Of a stretch of DNA of 38,804 nucleotides, positions 8,685 to 17,336 are shown in pieces. Source of the stretch: Verrucomicrobiota bacterium (GTDB taxonomy: Bacteria > Verrucomicrobiota > Kiritimatiellia > SS1-B-03-39 > UBA6053); NCBI GenBank assembly GCA_020831625.1, contig JAFIGD010000046.1, forward strand, positions 1-38,804. The letters run 5' to 3'. The notes beneath the pieces were generated by a model that did not search any database, was not told the DNA's origin, and saw only the letters and a list, made by a program, of their open reading frames with translations. A program made the position numbers and the translations under genes. Each line of letters opens with the position of its first letter. Position 1 is the first letter of the stretch.

Positions 8685-10379
8685 ATGAAAACCCTGCTTG
8701 CTCTTTTTACCGCCTGTCTCCTCCTCCCGGTCTCCGCCCGGGTCTCCATGGAGGTTCGGCCGCGGGAGTTCACAACCGACGACACCGCCACCCTGACCCT
8801 CCGCATTCAGGGCGGTGTCGAGGGCACCCCCAACCTCACACTGCCCGAAGGGCTCACCATCGTCGGCACCTCCCGCAACGAGATGATCATCAACCGCTCC
8901 CGCGAAACCACCTTCAGCTTCACCTTTCAGGCCCGCGAAGCCGGCGACTACATCATCGGTCCCTTTTCCATGAACCTCGAAGGCCGCAATCATGTCGTGG
9001 AGGCGGTCCCGGTCACCGTCACGCAGGCCGAAGTCGTGCCTCCCTCCGACGACCTCATGATCCAACTCGAGGTCTCCCGCGACCGGGCCCTGGTGCAGCA
9101 GTCCCTCACCATCACCGCCACCTTCCTCAGCACCCGGCAAATCGACGACATTCAGCTTGCCGAGTTCGACACCTCCGGACTCGAAATCAGCGACTGGCAG
9201 GGCCAGCAGATCCGGGATCAGATCCTCGACGGCAAACACTACCGCGCCGCCCGCTTCTCCACCCGGGTCACCCCCGCCCGCGCCGGGGAATTCACCTTCG
9301 CGCCCGTCTTCCGGGTCACCGTCCTCGAACCCGAGGAGGACCTCACCCGCGGACGCATGGGCATGTTCACCCGCAACGTGCGGCGGCGGCAGGTGCGCAT
9401 CCAGCCCGAGCCGGTCGTCTTTGAAGCCCGCAATCCGCCCACAGAAGGCCGTCCCCGCGATTTCGACGGCGCGGTCGGCACCTTCACCTTCCAGGCCTCC
9501 GCCTCGCCCCAGGCCCTGAATGTCGGCGAACCCCTCACCCTCCGCACCCAAATCAACGGCTCCGGTAATATCCGCACCCTGCTCCCGCCCTCTCTGGAGG
9601 AAAGCGACGATTTCCGAGTCTTCAGCCCCCGCCTGGTCGAGGAGGATATGGCGCGCGACGGCCAAAGCGGCCGCAAAACCGTCGAGCAGGTCATCATTCC
9701 CCGGCACGCGGAAGTCACCGAAATCCCCGAACTGCGGTTCAGCTTTTTCGATCCCGACCGCTGGGAGTACGTCACCCGTACCGCCGGACCCTTTGCACTG
9801 GAGGTCCGTCCCGCCCCCGAAGGCGCGATGCCCGCCCTCACCACCGGAGCCGGAGCCCTGCGCCTCAATGTCGGCCCCACCCTCCTCGGACAGGATCTGG
9901 TCTACCTCAAGAGTGATCCCGGAACGATCCGCCCGCTTCACAGCATGTCCCCGGTCGCGTTTTCTCTCTGGTCCTCCCTGCCCCTGGCCGCCTGGGCCTT
10001 GTTCGGATGGACCCACCACCGCAAACAAACCCTTTTATCCAACCCCACCCTGGCCAAGCGCCAAAACGCCCCCCGCAACCTCCGCAAAAACCTCGAAAAA
10101 CTGCATGCCGCCTCCGCCGCCGACATTCACGAGGCCATCTGGCAGTGCCTCACCGAATACCTTGGCCACCGCTTTCAACTTCCGCCCGGCGACATTCAAT
10201 CCGATTCCCTGAAAACGCATCTGGACGGACAGCTTTCCGCAGAAACTATCGCCACCCTCGAAACCTGGCTTCAACGCTGCGAACGCGCCCGCTTTGCCGG
10301 CCAAGCGAACGCCGATGCGGGGAGTCTCGCCAAAGAGTTCGAATCCGTGATGCTCGCCCTCAACAAGGAGGCCTCATGA
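8685..10379 (+). CDS. batD: BatD-like oxygen-tolerance protein
   Basis: A 564-residue envelope protein of the BatD (oxygen tolerance) family. A signal peptide (MKTLLALFTACLLLPVSA) is followed by several beta-sandwich domains whose repeated features include the DTATLTLRIQGGVEGTPNL opening. A membrane helix (about residues 425-443, PVAFSLWSSLPLAAWALFGW) precedes a ~120-residue cytoplasmic helical region. The ATG at 8685 lies 13 bp after the previous stop, and the stop overlaps the next ATG. BatD is thought to cooperate with BatA and BatB in the inner membrane; its chemistry is unknown. The length is normal for the family. Confidence 0.88.
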   Translation: MKTLLALFTACLLLPVSARVSMEVRPREFTTDDTATLTLRIQGGVEGTPNLTLPEGLTIVGTSRNEMIINRSRETTFSFTFQAREAGDYIIGPFSMNLEGRNHVVEAVPVTVTQAEVVPPSDDLMIQLEVSRDRALVQQSLTITATFLSTRQIDDIQLAEFDTSGLEISDWQGQQIRDQILDGKHYRAARFSTRVTPARAGEFTFAPVFRVTVLEPEEDLTRGRMGMFTRNVRRRQVRIQPEPVVFEARNPPTEGRPRDFDGAVGTFTFQASASPQALNVGEPLTLRTQINGSGNIRTLLPPSLEESDDFRVFSPRLVEEDMARDGQSGRKTVEQVIIPRHAEVTEIPELRFSFFDPDRWEYVTRTAGPFALEVRPAPEGAMPALTTGAGALRLNVGPTLLGQDLVYLKSDPGTIRPLHSMSPVAFSLWSSLPLAAWALFGWTHHRKQTLLSNPTLAKRQNAPRNLRKNLEKLHAASAADIHEAIWQCLTEYLGHRFQLPPGDIQSDSLKTHLDGQLSAETIATLETWLQRCERARFAGQANADAGSLAKEFESVMLALNKEAS

Positions 10380-11089
10380 AAACGCTGCTGCTGTTGCTTC
10401 TGCTTCCCTTGCTCTGCCTCGGTGCCGACTGGACCGGGGCAATGGACGCCTTTGACCGGGGCGAATTTAAACAGGCCTACGACCTGTTTTCCGGTCTGCG
10501 CACCGACACCGCCACCTCCGCCGCCCTCGAATACAATCTCGGCAACAGCGCCTTCCGCATGGGACAGCCCGATCTCGCCCTTGCCCACTACCGCCGCGCC
10601 CTCTGGCTGTCCCCGAACGAACCCGACCTCACCGCCAACCTCAACCGCGCCCTGGATCTCCTCGGAGCCGAATGGCCCGAACTCCCCCTGTCCCGCCGCA
10701 TCAGCGCCCCCCTCTCCCACAGCACCTGGACCGCGCTCTGGTTCACACTGCTCACCCTCACCGCCCTCTACGGAGCCCTCACCCGCCTGTCCCCGCCGCT
10801 GCGCCACGCGCAGGCCTGGGTCTACCCCCTCGCCTTCACCCTGCTGGCAGCCGCCCTGTGGGGACGATGGGCCGGCTCCCCGCAGCGCATGCGCCACGAA
10901 GGTGTCCTGATCGGACAGGAGATCACCGCCCGCTTCGAACCCGTCGAAAGCAGCACCCGCCACTTTTCCCTCCCCGGCGGCAGCGTCGTCCACATCCAGG
11001 ATCAAACCCGCCAATGGGTCCGCATCCGCAGCAACGACACCTCCGGCTGGATCCACCGTGACGAGATTGTCCCTATTCTACAACCGTAA
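10376..11089 (+). CDS. batE: BatE-like TPR and SH3-domain protein
   Basis: A 237-residue exported protein with a signal peptide (MKTLLLLLLLPLLCLG). It has a TPR pair (about residues 20-90; FDRGEFKQAYDLF, YNLGNSAFRMGQPDLALAHYRRAL), two central hydrophobic helices (about 122-140 and 148-165) and a C-terminal bacterial SH3-like domain (about 175-235, ending QWVRIRSNDTSGWIHRDEI). This is the BatE arrangement and it closes the operon. The last 17 bp overlap the 3' end of the convergent GH78 gene (11073-11089), so there is no room for a separate terminator. Confidence 0.87.
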   Translation: MKTLLLLLLLPLLCLGADWTGAMDAFDRGEFKQAYDLFSGLRTDTATSAALEYNLGNSAFRMGQPDLALAHYRRALWLSPNEPDLTANLNRALDLLGAEWPELPLSRRISAPLSHSTWTALWFTLLTLTALYGALTRLSPPLRHAQAWVYPLAFTLLAAALWGRWAGSPQRMRHEGVLIGQEITARFEPVESSTRHFSLPGGSVVHIQDQTRQWVRIRSNDTSGWIHRDEIVPILQP

Positions 11090-13490
11090 ACGCATTCAGC
11101 CCGCCCTGTAAATGCCGGCGGGTGCTTTCATAAACAAATTCCCCCGTGAGAGTACCGGGGAGGTCAATGCGGACATTCATCTGACCGTCACGCCGGATGT
11201 ATTCACACGTCAGTGCCCCTTCCGGATGCGGGAGCGAAAGCCGGATGTGTTTCAGATGTCCCGGCATCGGGGCAATCCGGACGGTGCGGAACCCCGGGGA
11301 GGCGGGGCGGATGCCGGCGATACCGGCGAAAAAATGAAACAGGGGATGCGCGCCCCAGCCGTGACAATCGGAGCGCGACGGCTCCGGCCGCTCGGGCGTG
11401 GTGTGAAACCCCTGTTTTTTCAGGGCGGTCCAAAACCTAAGCCGGTCGAAAAAGGCGCCTTCCTCTCCGCCCCCGTACAGGGCCTCAAGTCCGTAGTGGG
11501 AAAAATAAATCGACATCGGCGCCAGCGACACTTCTCCGGAAAGCCACGCACGCAGGCAGGCCTTGCCCTCCGTCCCGGTCAGAATCCCGCTCTCCAGGCT
11601 CCAGACCTGCGCGTGCTCGGAAAAATAGCGGTGTGACGAATCGTCGGCCATCAGGTGCACATCCGAAGACCAGTATTTTGCTTTAATCCGTTGGTTCAAC
11701 CTTTCACGAAATCCGGAAATCCAGGGGATCAGGCCTTCTTCTCCGCAGGCGGCCTCCACCTCCGCCCAGGCCCGCAGGGCCCGGGAAAGATGCAGATTCG
11801 CCAGCGAGGAATCCCCTTCCCGCACGCCGGGGCCGCATCCGCTGTCCCACTCCGGAACCCAGTCCACAAAGGACCAGCCCGGCACCTGATGTATCAGGCA
11901 GTCCTCCCCCAGCCAGGCCAGACATTCATGCATCATCGCCCGAATTCCCGGCAGCAGGGTCCGTACAAACGCCTCGTCCCGCCGCCAGTAGGCATAGTCC
12001 CGGACCAGACAGGGGTACAACATGGAATACGTGAACGAGTCCTGTCGAATCGACGAGGGATAGCGCTCCGCCACCCATCCGTTCTCATGTCGGGACCAGT
12101 CAAACAGTTCCAGCGAACGCCGGGTCAGCGCGTCATCCCGGGTCAGACAATACCCTGCAAGCGCGGTGTTGGTGTGATCCCCCACATAAGACAACTGCTC
12201 ATAATAGGGACAATCCACCCACTGCTCATGGGCGCAATGTTTCAAGCCCCCGAGGAGAATCGGCCACAAGGCGTTCAGGGCTTCATCCTCACAGGTGAAC
12301 GTCCCCTCTTCCTGAAACGGAAATCCGGTCCGGCGCACCGCGAAACGCTCCAGGCGAAGCGGCGAATCACCCGTCCGCACGATCAACCGCAAAAACCGGC
12401 CCGACCGCCACCAGAAAGCAGGCGGACGCTGCCCGGTCTCACCGTTCAGCCGCCATCCATCCCCGAAGCCGTGAAAGACCTTGTCAATGAAAACATCGCG
12501 CTGACCCTTCGGGGTATCGGACCGGACCTCATATCCTGAGGCGGCATCGAAGAGGCTTTCCGCCCATTCAAGTCTCAGCTCCGACTGCCGGCCCCCGGAA
12601 ACGGTCATCTCCGGATACCCGCACACATACTCTCCCATATCGATCAGACACTCCGCCTCACACCCCGCAGGCATCACCAGTGCCGACTCTTCTCCGGAGA
12701 AGAAAGTGCGCAGTCCCCTGTACATCGGATCGGAAGGCTCCGGCCCGGACCAGGGCCCATCGTTTAGGCCCAGCCGAAAGGAACAGAGACGAAAGCGTTT
12801 GAAGAGATCGCGGCGCTGCTCCGGCAATCGCGTGGGATGCATCCGCCAGCCCCGCGGGCGCGCGCCATGGCGTTCCGGCACCTCCGGCCTGCGAAGCACC
12901 GACAGCGGCACAGGCTCACGCACCCGCCCCCAGGCCTCCAGATCGGTGATGAATTCAGGCCCCACCACATGAAATCCGCACAAAGACGGTCTGACGCACT
13001 TCACCGCGTCCGACACATCCTCACAACGCCACTCCGCTATGCCGGTGGTCAGCTCCCTATCCAGCACTCCCTCACCTTTCACAATCACCCCCGGACGGCA
13101 GGTGCATTGCGCCAGGGGCGCCAGTGTTTCCGGCAGCCACCACACGCGCAGCTCCACGCGCAAATCCGCACCGTCGGTTTCAAGCGCATATCCGGCGACC
13201 GACCAGTGCGGGAGGTCGGACCGGTCCGGTCCCTTCCCCTGAAATTCGCCATTGATCCAAAGCTGATACCGCTGATCGGCAGAAAGGTAAAACCGGTGTT
13301 TTCCCGCCGGGACCCGGATCTCCCGCGTCAACCGCAGAAAAACCGGGCGCTTGACATCCCACGTCTCCGGCCCCACCCAGGCGGCCTGCTCAATCGGCAG
13401 ATCCGCCCGCATTCCCGCCCAAAGCGGATGACGGTCGAGGGCCTTGGTTGAAAAACGGTTAATCTTCATAAGGGTAAAAGCATCAATCAT
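11073..13490 (-). CDS. GH78-family alpha-L-rhamnosidase-like protein
   Basis: A large (805-residue from this start) glycoside hydrolase resembling GH78, enzymes that release terminal alpha-L-rhamnose from plant, algal or bacterial glycans. An N-terminal beta-sandwich (RFYLSADQRYQLWINGEFQGKGP) leads to the (alpha/alpha)6 barrel. The barrel holds the family motif VDCPYYEQLSYVGD, in which E431 is the likely catalytic acid, and a later CHGWGAHPLFHF motif before the C-terminal beta domain. No signal peptide is visible, so the enzyme is probably cytoplasmic and acts on imported oligosaccharides. The start is uncertain: ATG 13490 and ATG 13469 are both possible, neither with a clean Shine-Dalgarno, and the frame is open to a TTG at 13517. 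An operator copy lies ~60 bp upstream, and the gene is divergent from the GH28 gene. Confidence 0.85.
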   Translation of the reverse strand: MIDAFTLMKINRFSTKALDRHPLWAGMRADLPIEQAAWVGPETWDVKRPVFLRLTREIRVPAGKHRFYLSADQRYQLWINGEFQGKGPDRSDLPHWSVAGYALETDGADLRVELRVWWLPETLAPLAQCTCRPGVIVKGEGVLDRELTTGIAEWRCEDVSDAVKCVRPSLCGFHVVGPEFITDLEAWGRVREPVPLSVLRRPEVPERHGARPRGWRMHPTRLPEQRRDLFKRFRLCSFRLGLNDGPWSGPEPSDPMYRGLRTFFSGEESALVMPAGCEAECLIDMGEYVCGYPEMTVSGGRQSELRLEWAESLFDAASGYEVRSDTPKGQRDVFIDKVFHGFGDGWRLNGETGQRPPAFWWRSGRFLRLIVRTGDSPLRLERFAVRRTGFPFQEEGTFTCEDEALNALWPILLGGLKHCAHEQWVDCPYYEQLSYVGDHTNTALAGYCLTRDDALTRRSLELFDWSRHENGWVAERYPSSIRQDSFTYSMLYPCLVRDYAYWRRDEAFVRTLLPGIRAMMHECLAWLGEDCLIHQVPGWSFVDWVPEWDSGCGPGVREGDSSLANLHLSRALRAWAEVEAACGEEGLIPWISGFRERLNQRIKAKYWSSDVHLMADDSSHRYFSEHAQVWSLESGILTGTEGKACLRAWLSGEVSLAPMSIYFSHYGLEALYGGGEEGAFFDRLRFWTALKKQGFHTTPERPEPSRSDCHGWGAHPLFHFFAGIAGIRPASPGFRTVRIAPMPGHLKHIRLSLPHPEGALTCEYIRRDGQMNVRIDLPGTLTGEFVYESTRRHLQGGLNAFTVVE

Positions 13491-13539
13491 CTCTTCAGGT
13501 AAATCATCATATATCAAAAGCGATCTCTAACCGGCAGCT

Positions 13540-13583
13540 CTCTCGACAATCTGATATGATTACGGAACCGATCTTGTCGAGAG
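13540..13583. repeat. 10-bp perfect inverted repeat in the GH78/GH28 divergent promoter
   Basis: CTCTCGACAA at 13540-13549 is repeated as its exact reverse complement TTGTCGAGAG at 13574-13583. The arms enclose 24 bp that contain one copy of the TCTGATATGA operator. The arms are far apart for a DNA-binding dimer and lack a T-tract, so this could be a looped or two-dimer regulator site or an RNA hairpin. Confidence 0.75.
13550..13559 (-). promoter_or_regulatory. Operator copy 1 (TCTGATATGA), for the GH78 gene
   Basis: An exact match to the 10-bp element shared across the glycan locus, reading TCATATCAGA toward the GH78 gene, about 60 bp upstream of its ATG at 13490. The pseudo-palindromic positions are TC..AT..GA. 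Confidence 0.75.
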
Positions 13584-13590
13584 GCTATCT

Positions 13591-13600
13591 TCATATCAGA
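13591..13600 (+). promoter_or_regulatory. Operator copy 2 (TCATATCAGA), for the GH28 operon
   Basis: An exact match, 65 bp upstream of the GH28 start. A weak -35-like TTGCGA begins 35 bp after the start of the element (13626), with TAAGGT 18 bp further on. That box would leave an almost leaderless transcript, so the promoter call itself is doubtful. Confidence 0.75.
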
Positions 13601-13664
13601 AAATTCAGAACATTTCCATCCGCACTTGCGAATCCGGCGGCAGCCGGACTAAGGTTTATTAATC

Positions 13665-14960
13665 ATGCAAATTCATCTTCCGCCGAATTCCAATCCTGAC
13701 GTTCTAAGCACCGCCGTTCTCCAGGAAGCCATCAACACCTGTGCCGCCCGGGGCGGTGGCACGGTTTACCTTGAGCCCGGTCTGCACCGCAGCGGTTCCC
13801 TGCAGCTGAAATCAAACATCACCCTGCATCTTGAAGCCGGAGCGGTTCTGGAGGGCTCTGAAGATTTAAACGACTACCCGCCGGTGCCGTTTCATCACAA
13901 CGAATTTCCAGTGACCCGCTCGCTGGTCTGGGCCATGGGCGAACAGAACATTGCCATCACCGGCTTCGGGCGAATCGACTTCAAAGGCTCCACCTTCATG
14001 AAACTCGACACCCCCGACACCCGAGGTCCGGGCGGCGAAGAGATCCACACCCTTCCCGAAGCCCTGCAACGGGAGGCGGTGGTGGTGGCGAATGACCGCC
14101 CCACGCAGCCGATTTTTCTGCACGAATGCACCCGCGTCCGCGTGGATAACCTCGAGTTGGTGGACGCCTCCTGCTGGACCCTCACCCTGAGCTGTTGCGA
14201 AGACGCGCAGGTGCGGGGCATCCGTGTGCGTAATTCGCTGGTGGTGCCCAACTGCGACGGGGTCAACATCAGCGCCAGCCGCAACGTGATTGTGACCGGC
14301 TGCACGTTTCACTGCGCCGACGACTGCGTGGCCGTGGTCGGCATCACCTGCTGGGACCGGCCCGCGGAGAATATCGTCATTTCCGACTGCACCATGGTCT
14401 CCCGCTCCTGCGGGGTTCGCATCGGACACCTCGCGAGTCAGGTGCGAAACGTGCATCTGCACCACCTCATCCTCTCCGAGGGCAACCGCGGCATCGGCAT
14501 CTTCGCGGGCGATGGCGGGCTCGTCGAAATGATTCACGCTGATCACCTGATCCTCCACACCCATCTGTACGCCGGGTTCTGGTGGGGAAAAGGCGAACCA
14601 CTGATCCTCTCCGCGGCAGACAGCACCGGCATTATTCGCAACGTGCGCGTTACGGAGGTCACCGCTTTCAGCGAAGGCCCTATTGTTCTGGCAGGAAACG
14701 ACAACAACGTCACCGGTATCGCCCTGGAGGACTGGGATCTGACTCTGGTGCCGAGCGCAAAACGGGAACACCTTGGCAACTGGCTCGATCTCCAACCCGC
14801 CGCCTGCCGTCCCCTTGAGGCAAAGCAATTCCCCTGGCTGGTTCAAGTGGGCGTGGAGGATGTTTCACTAAAGGGAATACGCTTGGACACAAAGCAGGCG
14901 CAAGCAGCGGGATACGGGGTCGGCCTGTTTTCCGAATGTCGGAAACTGATATGTTCTTGA
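13665..14960 (+). CDS. GH28-like pectinase-fold glycosidase
   Basis: A 431-residue right-handed beta-helix enzyme of the GH28 (polygalacturonase/rhamnogalacturonase) type. The opening TAVLQEAINTCAARGGGTVYLEPG is typical of the fold. The catalytic aspartates appear as NCDGVNIS (D198) and ADDC (D219, D220). The family's GHG histidine is represented by RIGH (H255), but the usual RIK motif is not obvious. The exact substrate is therefore uncertain; uronic acid or rhamnose-uronate linkages are likely. There is no signal peptide, so it is probably cytoplasmic. AAGG at about 13652-13655 may serve as a Shine-Dalgarno with a long spacer. It is the first gene of a four-gene + strand operon that ends at 18841. 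Confidence 0.85.
   Translation: MQIHLPPNSNPDVLSTAVLQEAINTCAARGGGTVYLEPGLHRSGSLQLKSNITLHLEAGAVLEGSEDLNDYPPVPFHHNEFPVTRSLVWAMGEQNIAITGFGRIDFKGSTFMKLDTPDTRGPGGEEIHTLPEALQREAVVVANDRPTQPIFLHECTRVRVDNLELVDASCWTLTLSCCEDAQVRGIRVRNSLVVPNCDGVNISASRNVIVTGCTFHCADDCVAVVGITCWDRPAENIVISDCTMVSRSCGVRIGHLASQVRNVHLHHLILSEGNRGIGIFAGDGGLVEMIHADHLILHTHLYAGFWWGKGEPLILSAADSTGIIRNVRVTEVTAFSEGPIVLAGNDNNVTGIALEDWDLTLVPSAKREHLGNWLDLQPAACRPLEAKQFPWLVQVGVEDVSLKGIRLDTKQAQAAGYGVGLFSECRKLICS
14945..14954 (+). promoter_or_regulatory. Weak operator-like site inside the GH28 3' end
   Basis: ACTGATATGT keeps the 8-bp core (CTGATATG) of the shared element. It lies in the last codons of the GH28 gene, 34 bp before the GH94 start. 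It may be chance or an internal control site. Confidence 0.3.
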
Positions 14961-14987
14961 ATCTGCGCATTTGCCCCTTTGCTTTTC

Positions 14988-17336
14988 ATGCCGTTTAATA
15001 GGCTAATGCATCAAGAACCCACTCCTTTCGGCGCGTTTGTCGAGAACTCGGCGGCCTTCCGCGTGACGAATCCGGCCACACCCCGCGCCTTTGACAACTT
15101 TCTCTGGAACGATGCGGTCATGTCCTGCGTCCAACAGACCGGCACCGGCACCCTGGATATTCAGCCCGGCAAAGAACAGGCCATCCAGGTGTTCACCGGC
15201 GTGGGGCGCGTGTGCGATATCGAGGCCTTCGGCCGCGACCACCTGATGAGCCGCCTGATCTACATCCGCGACAATGCCACCGGGAACTTCTGGAACGCGG
15301 GCTGGGAACCGGTCCGGGCTGAATATACACGCTATGCCTGCGAGCACGGACTGGGCTACACGCGCATCGAATCGGAAACCAACGGCATCGCCGCCTCGCT
15401 GCTGATCGTGGTTCCGCCGGGGGATGCCCCGGTGGAACAGTGGCGGCTAGAACTCCGCAACCGCTCTGACAGCGCCCGCGACCTCACGGTTTTCGCCTAC
15501 AATCAATATCAGCTCGGCTACAAGTGGGGCTTTGAAAGCTACGGCGACATGCTCTACCGCGGGGCCTGGTTTGATGAGGCCGTGCAGGGGATGATCATCC
15601 AGAAACACCCCTATGTCGCTCCCCATGCACACCTGACCGCCTTTTTCGGGGCAGACCGCATGCCCGACGGTCATGACGGCAGCCGCCGTCTCTTTGTCGG
15701 GGACTATGCCACCCTCGCCGCACCGGAGGCCGTCGTCAACGGCGCCTGCACCAACACCGCCGGCTCCTGCGAAGCCACCGTCGCCGTATTGCAGTTTAAT
15801 ATAATGCTTGATCCCGGTAAAGCCGATGCGGTCGAGTTTGTAAACGGACTCACCGATTCAGAGAAAAACGCCGCCGCCTTGTGTCAACAGTTTGCGGGAA
15901 CCGCGCTTAAGGCCCTGGAGGCAGTCAATGCCGGGGCCCAACGCCGACACGACCGCAACACCGTGACCACCCCCGACCCGCAGTTCAACCGTCTGATGAA
16001 CGACTGGCTGAAACAGCAGACACTCTTTGGCGCCACCTGGTGCCGCTGGGGATACATGGGCTATCGCGACATCGTGCAGCACGGCATGGGCATCTGCTCC
16101 TTCGCGCCGGAGCGCACCCGAGAAATTCTCATCGAGGCCTGCGCCCACATGAACTCCGACGGCATGGCTCTGCGCGGCTGGAATCCGGTGGACACCAAAC
16201 CCTACAGCGACAGCACCCTCTGGCTCGTCTACACCCTCACCGCTTATCTCAAGGAAACCGGCGATTTCGGAATTCTGGAGGAAACCGTTCCCTGGTTCGA
16301 CGGCGGGGAAGCCTCTCTGCTGGAACATATCGAAACTGCGATGCAGACCCTGGAGGACAACAAAGGGGCCCACGGACTTTGTCTCATCCGCTTCGGCGAC
16401 TGGAATGATTCGCTCACCAACATCGGCCGAGAAGGCAAAGGCGAAAGCGTCTGGCTGTCCATGGCCTATGTCCACGCCATGGATCTGCTGCAGGAACTCT
16501 TCACCTTCCGAATGGAGGAGAACCGCGCCTACACCTGCGGACAACGTGCAGAAACCATGCGGGAGGCCCTGAAAAATCAGGCATGGGACGGCAACTGGTT
16601 TGTGCGCTGCTTTGATGACCGCGGCGAGCCCGTGGGATCGCTGCGGAATGACGAGGGAAAGCTTTATCTCAATCCGCAGAGCTGGGCGCTGATCACCGGA
16701 ATCGCCGACGAAACGCAGCGTGAACAAATGCTGGCGGCCTGCCGCGAACATCTGCTCACGCCGGCGGGATACCGGCTGCTTCACCCGCCCTACCTCAAGC
16801 GGAACGACCACATCGGCCGCATAAGCTATCTCGAACCCGGCATCTGCGAAAACGGCACCGTCTATTCCCACGTGAACGCCTTTTTGTTTTTGGCGCAACT
16901 CAAAGAAGGCATGGGCGACGAGGCCTACGAGACCTTCCGCCGGCTCAGCCCCGGCTATGCTGGATCCGATAACAGCCCCAAACACAATATCCCTCCCTAC
17001 GTGTATGCCAACGGCTACTATGCTCCCGAACACCGCAACAATCCGCTGCAGGCCGAATTCACCTGGGTCACCGGCTCGGCGGCCTGGTGGCTCGAGGCGG
17101 CCATGGAGCATATGATCGGGGTTCAGCGCGGCTACGACGCTCTGATCATTCAACCCGCCCTCCCCACCGGTTGGGATGACGTAACCCTGAAACGAAGTTT
17201 CCGCGGCAAAGTCTTTCACATCACCCTGAAGCGAACCGGCCGTCCGGGTCTGCGCTTAAACGGAAAACCCATACAAGATCCACGGATTTCACTTGAAGTC
17301 TGTGAACCTGAGAACAGCATTGAGGTGACCCTATGA
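14988..17336 (+). CDS. GH94-like glycoside phosphorylase
   Basis: A protein of about 782 residues resembling GH94 (cellobiose/chitobiose-type phosphorylases), which split a disaccharide with inorganic phosphate to give a sugar 1-phosphate and thereby save ATP. It begins with the beta-sandwich motif YxFVTNPxTPR-like (AAFRVTNPATPR). It carries RFGDWNDS in the (alpha/alpha)6 barrel, whose D471 corresponds to the general acid of the family, then the late region SWALITGIAD and the FTWVTGSAAWW motif that precedes the C-terminal domain. No signal peptide is present, which fits a cytosolic phosphorylase. The start could also be ATG 15006. The specificity cannot be read from sequence; the company of GH28 and GH78 suggests a uronate or rhamnose disaccharide. 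The stop overlaps the next ATG. Confidence 0.83.
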   Translation: MPFNRLMHQEPTPFGAFVENSAAFRVTNPATPRAFDNFLWNDAVMSCVQQTGTGTLDIQPGKEQAIQVFTGVGRVCDIEAFGRDHLMSRLIYIRDNATGNFWNAGWEPVRAEYTRYACEHGLGYTRIESETNGIAASLLIVVPPGDAPVEQWRLELRNRSDSARDLTVFAYNQYQLGYKWGFESYGDMLYRGAWFDEAVQGMIIQKHPYVAPHAHLTAFFGADRMPDGHDGSRRLFVGDYATLAAPEAVVNGACTNTAGSCEATVAVLQFNIMLDPGKADAVEFVNGLTDSEKNAAALCQQFAGTALKALEAVNAGAQRRHDRNTVTTPDPQFNRLMNDWLKQQTLFGATWCRWGYMGYRDIVQHGMGICSFAPERTREILIEACAHMNSDGMALRGWNPVDTKPYSDSTLWLVYTLTAYLKETGDFGILEETVPWFDGGEASLLEHIETAMQTLEDNKGAHGLCLIRFGDWNDSLTNIGREGKGESVWLSMAYVHAMDLLQELFTFRMEENRAYTCGQRAETMREALKNQAWDGNWFVRCFDDRGEPVGSLRNDEGKLYLNPQSWALITGIADETQREQMLAACREHLLTPAGYRLLHPPYLKRNDHIGRISYLEPGICENGTVYSHVNAFLFLAQLKEGMGDEAYETFRRLSPGYAGSDNSPKHNIPPYVYANGYYAPEHRNNPLQAEFTWVTGSAAWWLEAAMEHMIGVQRGYDALIIQPALPTGWDDVTLKRSFRGKVFHITLKRTGRPGLRLNGKPIQDPRISLEVCEPENSIEVTL

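Noticed and set aside
8217-10028. A 603-codon minus-strand frame opposite BatC/BatD
   Set aside because: No recognisable domain; low-complexity Gly/Glu/Arg composition; the sense genes fit the operon.
13540-13583. Intrinsic terminator
   Set aside because: The loop would be 24 nt and no T-tract follows either arm.
15858-17219. A 453-codon minus-strand frame opposite the GH94-like gene
   Set aside because: Antisense shadow with no domain features.
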